Shown here: positions 55,241 to 64,000 of the stretch, piece by piece
Layout: every line of letters starts with the position of its first letter
How positions within the stretch are numbered: the first letter of the stretch is position 1
Assembly (NCBI GenBank): GCA_011800155.1
Contig: CM022372.1
Location: forward strand, 1,736,001-1,800,000
Direction: 5' to 3'
Length of the DNA: 64,000 nucleotides
Source of the DNA: Flammulina velutipes
Lineage: Eukaryota > Basidiomycota > Agaricomycetes > Agaricales > Physalacriaceae
The notes under the pieces: generated by a model
What the model was told of the DNA's origin: nothing
The model's input: only the letters and a program-made list of their open reading frames with translations
The model's database searches: none
Translations under genes and position numbers: made by a program

Positions 55241-57190
55241 TCAAAACTTGCCGTAAGTACCACTACTTTCCCCACCGTTACCCGCTGCTGTACGCCATCT
55301 CGCATCACTGGTTCCTCTCGGCCGCGAATAAAGCTCTCCATTGTTCCTGCCATTAGAATTCAAGTCCGGGTTTGAGGGAGGTGGAGGGCCACGTCCATCC
55401 TTCCCCTTGTTGCCCGGTCGCTTCTGCGTGTAGGACATTACTGTCTTCAGCGCGCGAATCTGCAATGACCGACAGTTACACAGAGTAGCAACCTCGTAAA
55501 CCCCAACACTCGTTGAATTGCTGAGTGCCCTGTGCATAGCATGCTTGACGAGCTGCTCTAGATGCGTGATTTGGTAGTTGGTGGCGAGGATGAGTAGCTG
55601 GCTGAGAACAGCCGGCGCTTGCTGCAGAGGAGTGATCAAAGCTTGGGCGTAGAAATATTGTGTCAAAGCTAGGACGATGGGGTAGGGTTCCGATATATGG
55701 AGAGCGCGGGATGTTAGCCGAGGGTCAGGGCCCTTGCTGTTCGTGGGAGCCTCAGTGTGCATGGGAGACGTTGCCTGACCCTCCATTGCTTGCATGGCGG
55801 CATGAAGCATCTTGATCCTCTGCTCTCGGAACCACGGCCATCTTTCCTCGATTAGCTTGCGAGACACGCTGACCTTCCGGCCATCCTCGCATACGATGTC
55901 AAAGTCAGCGAGGACGCCTTCTTCCAGCGCGCTGAGTCCGAGTTCTTGCATCGAGATATCCACCTTGGCCGGAGGAGGCTGATAGATACCGAACGCTTCT
56001 AAATCGACGATGGCAACATGTTCCCAGCTAAGGAGACGCCTGTTGTAGTCGTCCACCAGGTTTCCGTCTCGGTTTCCAAAGATGTAGAACTTGTTGCGCT
56101 GGGCAGCTAGGCAGCCTCTAAACCACGACCCAGATTCCACCGCCTTTCCGGGGTCGATGCGCGACCATTGCATAGTCTGAAGGTCAAGCACCCATATGCT
56201 AAAACTTTGGTAGGAGTGCGCTAGATAGGTACCAGCGATGATGAGATGTGTGCCGAGGATGGCGCCAGTGGGAAAGCGCAAGCCGGGTGGGAATGTGGAC
56301 CCGGTCATGGCGCTAGAGCGATCGGAGATGGTGAAGTCGGTGTCGGGAAGTGGAGAGAAGACCTCTAATTCGCGCTTGACGTCGGTAAACTAGAGGACAA
56401 ATTCAGTTTGAATGCCAAGGGAGAAGCAAATGCGTACATTGTAATTGGAATATAGATAGATGTCAGCGGGATGATCTTCTGTTGGGGACGCGGAGTATGG
56501 GTGGAAGACGAATGATTCTGGTGGTGTAGTGTCGGGGTATGGGGTGGGAGAAGTGGGAAAACGAGGGGCGTCTTGATGTTTTGGGAAACGAACGGTAGAG
56601 TCGGAGGCCACGGCGACGGAGCGATAGGTACCGCAATGGCGGGGATAGTCACGCTTCTGAACCCATGTCCGGGCAAGGAGGTCATAGACGCAGACGTCGT
56701 CTAACCACGTGTTATAGAAATCCTGACCTCCAATAACGAACAGCCGGTCTGCGGTGACACTTGACAGATGTGCGTAACGCGCGCGCGGAGAGTCGCCACC
56801 GTTGTCCGGTGCAGGGGGAAGCCATCTGCTGGTCTCCAAGTCAAAGAGGCGGACGTCGTTGAGTACACAGAGCTCTTCAGGGTTTGGACTGTCCGGCTGA
56901 TTGCTCATTCCACCGAAGATGATGAGAAAGTTTCCCCAGGCGTCTGAGCTGTGAAAATAACGCGAGCAGGGGACGTCGTCGTCGGGATGTGGTGTCATCC
57001 TGGACCAGACGAGGGTATCAAGGTCGAAGCGATACAAGTCGGACACCATTTTTCGCTCTGCGACTTGGCGGCCTCCAAAAAGATACATGGATGACCCCAC
57101 CACGGTGGTGGATGCGCCGACCAGTTTGGCTGGGACATCTCCGGTGGTCTTTCGACAATTCGTGGTGAGGTCGTATATCGAGTGCAACAT
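55241..57190 (-). CDS. Kelch-repeat protein with BTB-like C-terminus (Ral2-like)
   Basis: N-terminal kelch propeller: STTVVGSSMYLFGGRQVAER, NFLIIFGGMSN, RYAHLSSVTADRLFVIGGQD and LGTHLIIAGTYLAHSYQSFS, each with the GG or aromatic kelch pattern. The C-terminal half has a split BTB-like region (GVLADFDIVCEDGRKVSVSR, KLIEERWPWFREQRIKMLHA, YFYAQALITPLQQ, LLILATNYQITHLEQLVKHA). The same order occurs in the fission yeast Ral2 protein, needed for Ras1 activation, so I infer a Ral2-like regulator. The end is Gly/Asn-rich and disordered. Two to three exons, about 620 residues. Shares a 154-bp divergent promoter with PDX3. Confidence 0.78.
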
Positions 57191-57344
57191 GGTGGGAGGA
57201 GGAAGACGACGGTCCGTCCCTGCTATTGTAAAGTGGAATTATCTCTATCCGCGATTCTGATCTCGGGATTTGCCGTCGGCCGAGAAACACAAATTAAATA
57301 ATTAAGTATCTGAATCATCTTGCGCCTCTACCACATTCATCATC

Positions 57345-58073
57345 ATGGACAAGATCATTTCTGCGTCTAGCAACGGTATTCACGTGCTCCCACAAGCTCA
57401 GTACAACTCCCCGCTCGGCGCACTTGGTCCCTCGTCTGTCTCCCCAGACCCGCTGCAGCAGTTCCAGGATTGGTTCAAACAGGCTATCGATGCAGGCGTT
57501 CCCGAGCCAGAAGCAATGTCCCTTTCGACAGTCTCCCTCGGCCCTTCCCCCTTGCCTAGCGCTCGTGTGGTTCTACTCAAAACGCTAGACACACGCGGTT
57601 TCGTTTTCTACACAAATTACACTTCCAGGAAATCCCGTGAACTCGAGCAGAACCCTGTTGCCGCTTTGGTCTTTTACTGGAAAGACATCAACAGAAGCGT
57701 ACGCGTGGTTGGGAATGTAGAGAAGGTCTCCGTAGAAGACGCTACTACCTACTTTCGTTCCCGCCCACGCGAAAGCCAGCTAGGTGCTTGGGCAAGTCGC
57801 CAAAGTACTGTCGTTGGTGAACATGATGTGGCGCAGCGTCTTGAAGAGTTGAAAGCTCGCTTCGATGGCCGCGATGTAGATAAACCTGACTTCTGGGGTG
57901 GATGGCGTGTCGTACCCACGTACGTACTTCTCCCTAGAGCATCTGATCTTCGCTGATTCCCTCCCTCCAGCGAGGTAGAGTTCTGGAGTGGGAAACCTTC
58001 GCGATTGCATGATCGCGTCAGATATCTCCTATCTCAAGAAGATATGTGGATAGTAGAGAGGTTGGCACCATAA
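57345..58073 (+). CDS. PDX3: Pyridoxamine 5'-phosphate oxidase
   Basis: FMN enzyme that oxidises pyridoxamine- or pyridoxine-5'-phosphate to pyridoxal phosphate. Motifs: [107 protein letters not shown]. The final exon gives [18 protein letters not shown] and ends IVERLAP, the family's closing FMN/PLP-binding region. Two exons; the intron separates VPT from EVEFW. The open frame that reads past the donor ends in a false tail (LLPRASDLR). About 225 residues, normal. Confidence 0.93.
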
Positions 58074-60212
58074 TTGCTCTATACATCAATACAAAAATCA
58101 CAAAACAACACACTGAACATAACCTTGTATCAGGCGCAAGTTCAACTTCCGCGACATCGTCCTGTTGACCCTGATGTATTCAATGTCGTCTCAACTCTGA
58201 TCGTCTGGCGGCTTGCGGAGGCTCTCTACTTAGCAAGTGCTTCGTGGGTCGAGCATCCTTGAATCTGCTTCATTCTGACTTTGCGAACCTTTAAATTGCG
58301 CTTGCCTAGGATATTCTGTTTATATACACCGCAGATCTTCATATGATAGTGCATATGGACGATTCGTATTCCAAGGATCCTGATCATTCCGAGTTAATAT
58401 TAGTGGGGTGCGGCACCCATGATAAAACGGGACATAAGCAGACATAAGCACTGAATGTAAACCGACCCTGTTGATCGTGGCGCAACAGCGCACATGTCTT
58501 GCGAAATGCACTTTGACAGGCGTAACTGCAAATCTTCTCAGGCCCAGGTTCCAAAGTACGTTCACTGTCAAACATACGCCCATAGCTAACTCAATATCTT
58601 CCTATTCTGTCTCTCTAACTTACTATGAGTCTGCTCTTGTTACGCCACACGGATGTCCGGCCCGTGCGAGGAGGATTCTTGGCCGCCTCAGTAAAGGATA
58701 GGGATCTTCAGAGCGGGAGATTTGGGGCACTCATAAGGTCTTCGATCAAAAACCGGAGTGTCTCGTCGGCTTGGAGAATCCTCAGGGAGTTCGAATAGCC
58801 ACGTATATTATTTGGTGCGAGTTAGGAGAGCCCGAGGCCACCAACTCTGGGAATTTCAATATGTTAGCTGAAGGTACCGCCGTCCGTACGCACAGACCTA
58901 GACTGTAGGAGATCACAGGAGATCGTGGGTTACTAGATAATGGTATCGTGCCTTACCGTCGACAGTTTGTATCCCTATACTCAAAGCCCAGCCTCCGAGA
59001 TGGCCTGCATGAGCATCCGCCTGTCGTTCCCAAAGCAACACTTTCTGTGTTTCTTGAGAAAAGGTTTGGCGCCCATATGCATGCGTAGCAGGTACACACG
59101 GGTGTAACGATATCGTTCGTATTCAGAAGTGATCAGGAACTCAAAATGCAGTGACATATCACTGCGCCCTCGATATTAATTTCCCACGCCACTGTTTGTG
59201 CCCGATGTTCGAATGTATGCTCTCAAGTACGCCCATGGAATCTCTGAGTATCTCTAGGCTTCTGCGCTATCTAATCTGCTCGGAGATTCTCACGCTCACA
59301 AGTCTGCTGTTCTGACGCGATCGACTCGACACGTAATCTATGTGACCTTCTGCGACTGTCGCGCCTCTATACGTACGCGCAACTCCTTAGTTTTCACATC
59401 TGCTTAACTCGTTGCTTCATGTCGTGATCTTACGATATGACCAAAGCTCAAACTCTACTCGGTCTTAGTCGGAGCCACATGTTGCTCGCGATTGACCACA
59501 GAAGTGACAGAACACTAATGCTACTTCGTCGAATCAGGCCTCTATTCAACGAAGGTTATCGATCCCAACAATCATCTCCATTCTTCAAGTTGTTGAGTCG
59601 TTCCACCTCCTTCAATATCGTGCACGGTCCTGATTCTCATACCGTGAAACTGGTGACGGTGTGCCACACGCGTCAACACGCCGTATTTTTATAATGTAGT
59701 AAGGCCTCCGTCCAAAAATTCCGCGAATCGCCCTGACCTATTATCAGTATACCGTATGCCAGCTTGGATTCTGTGAACATTCATAAGGTAAGTTGGGTCC
59801 AAGGGTATGGCCAGTCGAGTCGCCTCGTTTCTATATCCCCACCCGGCGGGACATGCACACTTCCGGATTGGTTCTCAGGGAGACCGCATAACGTTCACTT
59901 CACATTCGGAGGAGAAACAAAGCGCTCGACAAAGGGTGCGCTCATAGTACATGCATGATTCAAACATGAACGACCTTTGCGCCAGTGCCAATCAAATGGT
60001 GAACATTGATTTTTTGGCCAACGATTGGACTCGATCAACCCTTCAATAGGTCACAAAAACGTGTCCGCATTTGCGTGAAATACGTTTTAATAGAATAAAA
60101 GACCAGCTCTTCTTCTATCTCTTCCCGCCTCTTTCCATCAAGGTGAGCCTCCCCGAATACATGAAACCTCGCCCGGTAGTATCACCCACCACAACTGACC
60201 TTTTTTCCTTCC
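58074..60212. other. 2.1-kb gene-free stretch
   Basis: The longest region without a convincing gene outside repeats. It holds only short, unrelated open frames on both strands, a 10-bp tandem repeat (GACATAAGCA twice near 58431) and no recognisable transposon ends, tRNA or conserved motif. It may hold a noncoding transcript or the long upstream region of the HMG-box gene. Confidence 0.4.
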
Positions 60213-61004
60213 ATGTTTCTTTCACAATTTATTCCAATGGCTAATATCTTTCAAAGGATAATAATGTCGCACAAGCAGGCTTCCAACCGGTATCCTACCG
60301 AAGGGGATGCCTTCAGCTTCTTCTGCGAACATATTCAACACCGAACATCCAACCCCGAGGAGCAGAAGACGCGCCATCAGGCGGTGAGCCGCTGGAATGT
60401 CATGACCGACGAACAACGCGCCCCGTGGTACGAGTATGCGAGGCGCGAGAATGCACATAGGCAGGACGTCGTATCGCGTGGAATCATGGATATCCCTGCA
60501 CGAAGTGGCGGCGTCAGTGGACCACAGGATGGCATTGAACCTCGCGTTCGCTCATCTTCCGATCCATCTGAGCCCCAAGTACTCCCGTACTCTGGGAGGC
60601 GCCCTTACAAAGACGATTATGATATGCGAACGACTAGGCCCGACAGTAGCGCGGCGCTTGTAGAGAATCCATTTGACCACTGGGTAGCAGATCCAAGAGC
60701 CTCTGATTCGTTTCTGGGACCGCACCGGGGAAGAGAGGAGTACGATGAGCTGCAGTCCTGGAACTTTGGCCATGCGACGCCAGGCTATCAGATGAATGTA
60801 AGCTCACTTTCTCCGTGTCTGATTTTTCTCACATAATTTCTCAAGGCGTCATACGAATTTGAAAACAACGCGTATCCTTTCCCGACTGATGGTACGTCGA
60901 GCTCATACGGTAATGTTCGTGCATTTTTTTATGGCTTAAACGCGGACATTTTTGATACGTTCGGCAGTACAACTACTCATCTGGACAACGGCATTGAAGG
61001 CTAG
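60213..61004 (+). CDS. HMG-box protein
   Basis: Predicted DNA-binding protein. One HMG-like box near the N-terminus: RYPTEGDAFSFFCEHIQHRT, NPEEQKTRHQAVSRWNVMTD, EQRAPWYEYARRENAHRQ. The spacing of W-N-x-M-T-D-E-Q-R-A-P-W follows the second and third helices of the fold. The remainder is disordered and acidic (VENPFDHWVADPRAS, SYEFENNAYPFPTDGTSSSY). Start is ambiguous among ATGs at 60213, 60237 and 60264. One intron after QMN is clear. A possible second intron (gtaatg at 60914) shifts the frame, so I end at the unspliced stop at 61004. Not obviously a mating-type factor. Confidence 0.6.
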
Positions 61005-61252
61005 CTTTCCGCATGAATGCGCTGTTATGGTCGATTTCATGACCTTGTATGATCTATGTCACCTTTTATTTTCCTTCTGTTATGATATTTGTTCTGAAAT
61101 ATAGACAATCATGCCTTCGTACCTCTCTGACTGCCGAGCGCCACAATCGGCAAATTCCGCACACAATGAACAATCAGAACACGTGGACAAATGATAACAA
61201 AGTGTGGCAGTGCCAGTATTTGGCCATCACTTCTCTACATTGTACTTCCACC

Positions 61253-62301
61253 ATGGCGGCTTCACTGGCAAAGTCGTTCGCGTCTTTCAACGAATCAGTC
61301 AGCGCCATAGTGCGTATCCTCTATACTAACAAACTACTCTGTGATTAACGGACCCAGGTCGACGGATTCGAGAAGAAAGCAGAGGAAGCAATTGCTGAAC
61401 GCGACCAGACAACGCGCTCTCTACACGAGCGTAACTTGCAGGCGCAAGAATGGAAAGCAAAGGTATGCCATCATGCATCATTCATCTACCTGAAACTGCT
61501 AATATCTGATTGGCGTTCTAGGCGAGACAAAACGAAACCACGGCAAGTCTGCAGCAATGATCGCCGATTCGCGCATTCTCACTTTCAAGCAGATCGCGCA
61601 TCAAAACGAAAAGATTACCGCCCAGGCAGATACTATCTCTCAGCTTAAACGAGAACTCCAGTATTGGCGCGACCAAGCATCGAATTGGCAAGAACACTTC
61701 CTCCGCGTCGAGGAGCAACGATGTACCCTCACCTCCAGACTGGCCGAGTTGGTGTCTGATACACGGGAAGCTCCCCCTGTGCGTCTCTTATCACCTTGTT
61801 TAATTTCTGTGCTGACAATATATACAGACCCTACCATTAACACCGACATCGAGATACGAGGAAACCGTGCCACCTGGTCACCCCCGCACCCCAGCCAAGT
61901 CTAAACCTCCCATTTCTGTCCTTCCAACGAAGCAGTCGACAGCGCCCAACCCTCTCGATGGGCCCTCCACCGACCGACGCCCCGTTCAAACAAAATTTAT
62001 TCGTCGCGTTCAAGCGACATACGAAATTAAGGCCGAATCTGACGACGACGAACTATCCCCAGAGGAGCCGCAACCTTCGACGCAGTCTCACTCTGTTAGG
62101 CGCTCGCGAGTAATACAAAGCGAGTCTGAAGCAGAGGAAGAGGATGATGATGCATCCGAAGAAGACGAACTGTGCGGCTATGAGATACCCCACGACACCG
62201 CGAAGAAAACCAAACGTGCACAACCATCTCCTCCCCGGACCGAACCTCAGCCTAAGAAGAAGCGTCGGGTGGCGGCGCCAGCGACACGGCGGAAGAGATA
62301 G
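61253..62301 (+). CDS. Nuclear coiled-coil protein, unknown
   Basis: Starts MAASLAKSFASFNESVSAI, then VDGFEKKAEEAIAERDQTTR, SLHERNLQAQEWKAKARQNE, a coiled coil (TAQADTISQLKRELQYWRDQ, ASNWQEHFLRVEEQRCTLTS), a Pro/Thr-rich linker, an acidic stretch (SEAEEEDDDASEEDELCGYE) and a basic C-terminus with a strong nuclear signal (PQPKKKRRVAAPATRRKR). Joining ARQNETT to QIAHQNEK requires an intron with a GC donor (gcaagt); otherwise a stop follows SLQQ. Five exons, about 260 residues. No family recognised. Confidence 0.6.
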
Positions 62302-62429
62302 TTGGAGGTTTGTGGTATTTATTTTTATTCGGTTGGTTATGCATAATGTACAACACGGGATCTATCAATGTATCACTTACCCCACGAACCCTAAGGCCGT
62401 AGATTGCTGGATTGCTAGCAAAATATACA

Positions 62430-63958
62430 CTACATGAGTTTCCCAGAAGAGTACCCGTTCCCGTTCACAGTTCCTCCCGACTTCTTTAGAGCTCGAGTGG
62501 TGGCAAACAAAACGCTGTCGAGCAGCGATGCAACAGTCAGTACACCTCCGACGATCGCACATGTCCTGTACGGAATAGTCAGACCACGGAAACATCGAAG
62601 CATGAAGTAGACAGTACGATGTGATGAAGTGAGCAAATGATTGTCTGGTGTCAGAATGGATAACTAATATCGGCGAAATTTCAAAGTTGAAGAAGGCTCC
62701 CGGGACGCCAGTAACGCCGTGTTGGATGTGAACGTTTTGCGGTGTATTCGACTGGCCACCATCGGAGAGGTCCCGCTCAAAGTGTGTTGCACTGTATTGG
62801 TGCGTGTTGATCTTCAGAAAAGGTCAGATCCCAACGTGCATTACCAAAAGGTACGATACTCACTGTCTTTCCCTCGAGTGTGCGGAACTGTGTGGAGACT
62901 ACTTTGAGGAAGTATTGGAACATGTATTGTGCTTTGCTCGTGCGTCCAATGGCGCCGTCCAGCGGGTTGACACCCATACCCATACGCTCCTTCATCTCCC
63001 GGCCGATGTTGGCCTTGAAGATGTCGTATTCGTCGTCGCCTAGATAACGGAGTGAGATATAGAGCGACGGGATGTCATAACCATCTCTTACCCTCGAACG
63101 CAAATTTGTGGATGGTATGTGAGAAGTCATGTCGGTTTCCGTCTTCGCGAAGGTAGGGAACAAGCTCGTAGAAATTCCTAGAGCTGGTCTGGAACGAGCG
63201 CCCCGGAGATAGGTGAATGTTGCCAACAACCCTGTTGACGCGAATGCGACCAGAGATGTTGCATCCCTCGTTGGCCTGTTCGTGCAGTTTGTCGGCCCAG
63301 CCTTCAGATTTGCACTGGAACGTGGGTGTTAAATCGACAGCGAGGCTGCAAGGATGGCGTACACACCTGTTCAATGGAATCCGGATTGGAGAAACTCCAT
63401 CCTCGGTTGACGTAGGCGGTGCGGACCTCCTCACAAGTGTTGCAACATCCGCCTTCGGGCTCAAATCCGCCGTAACATGAGCCGCAGTAGCCCTCGCCTC
63501 TCTGAGCATTCATCTTGTCGAGGTCGTTTTGCAAGTCAGCGCTGTATGACGCCGAGCCCTTTACTGGTTTGCCGTCGACGTCTAAACGCAGTTTGAGAAT
63601 GTTGTGCGACAAGTCCCGCTGGGTCTCCCCGCTGATATCCATAATATCCAGACTTAACACTGTGTCGCCGTCAGCCAGTGTATGCTCATGTCCGCAGACT
63701 ACGCACAGTAACACGGTACTCGAGGAAATGTTATGTTCATGTTGACGGTAAGCTTGGCGCCGCGGCTCTTGTCGACGACGATGGACGTGTCTGTGTATAC
63801 CCGCCGGTAGTCTATGAATTCCATAGTCGAGAACGCGATAATGATTGCAGCAGAGAGCAGAGTCACTGTTTTCTAGGTCAAAAGCTGTTTCTTCATACAA
63901 CAATATAGCACTCACAGAACGCGCCGGTGCGAGTCTTGACTTTGACATCTTCAGTGGT
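62430..63958 (-). CDS. ERV46: ERV46, ER-Golgi vesicle cargo protein (5' end outside the window)
   Basis: COPII vesicle membrane protein that, with Erv41, returns ER residents and aids cargo packing. In-window exons give TTEDVKVKTRTGAF, the first membrane helix TLLSAAIIIAFSTMEFIDYR, SLDIMDISGETQRDLSHNIL, the luminal cysteine-rich motif GYCGSCYGGFEPEGGCCNTC, YVNRGWSFSNPDSIEQC, NEGCNISGRIRVNRVVGNIH, NPLDGAIGRTSKAQYMFQYF and VPGAFFNFEISPI. The second membrane helix is at CAIVGGVLTVASLLDSVLFA. It ends GNGYSSGKLM. Many short exons. The exon at the right edge begins at an acceptor site at 63958, so the first coding exon, with the start codon, lies beyond the window or in its last bases. Confidence 0.88.
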
Positions 63959-64000
63959 CTACCAAATATTCGTCCATGAGCCAATGTCCATCGCGACCTT

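Overview
The window is eukaryotic DNA from a filamentous basidiomycete, most likely a mushroom-forming agaricomycete. Genes are short and closely packed on both strands. They are split by many introns of about 45-60 bases with GTRNGT donors, CTRAY-type branch sites and YAG acceptors. The gene content fits this group: an AA9 polysaccharide monooxygenase with a cellulose-binding tail, an M35 peptidyl-Lys metalloprotease, a DUF6534-type membrane protein and a GH15 glucosidase-like enzyme. I cannot name the species. CDS coordinates run from the chosen start to the stop and include introns, because exon joins were read by eye.

Layout. 0-9 kb: DUF6534 membrane protein, AA9 LPMO, VPS37 (ESCRT-I) back to back with RRP40 (exosome), a small secreted protein, and HEM13 (heme synthesis). 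8.8-15.1 kb: a tandem duplication of a two-gene block, a secreted orphan protein plus ADE1 (purine synthesis). In the left copy ADE1 has decayed, and a 5'-truncated LINE-type retroelement with a 14-bp target-site duplication sits in its leader. 15.4-18.7 kb: EAF6 (NuA4), RPT5 (26S proteasome) and VPS25 (ESCRT-II). 19-21.4 kb and 45.5-47.9 kb: two copies of a dispersed duplication. Each carries an unrecognised gene whose protein has an internal repeat, followed by a 416-bp hairpin-bearing stretch that differs at one base between copies. 21.6-31 kb: a broken NADP-isocitrate dehydrogenase copy, a DUF1917/BLES03-type gene, the GH15 gene, a 2-hydroxyacid dehydrogenase with an altered catalytic residue, and a small membrane protein.

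31-34.2 kb is gene-poor. It contains a 1.37-kb element with 25-bp terminal inverted repeats and dense TCTAAA/TTTAGA subterminal motifs, which looks like a non-autonomous DNA transposon. 34.8-45.2 kb: a UPF1-like SF1 helicase with a long N-terminal extension, NCA2 (mitochondrial), FCY1 (cytosine deaminase), an M35 protease and a SEC2-type Rab exchange factor. 48.4-58 kb: an FCY2-type purine-cytosine permease, a YDR514C/Gfd2-like protein, a coiled-coil protein, a small mitochondrial membrane protein, a disordered protein, a Ral2-like kelch protein and PDX3. After a 2.1-kb gene-free stretch come an HMG-box protein, a nuclear coiled-coil protein and ERV46, which runs off the right edge.

Most of the window is ordinary housekeeping DNA. 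There is no secondary-metabolite cluster, CRISPR array or provirus. The parts worth a second look are the two duplications, the near-invariant 416-bp patch, the TIR element, the altered dehydrogenase, and FCY1 and FCY2 lying about 7 kb apart.
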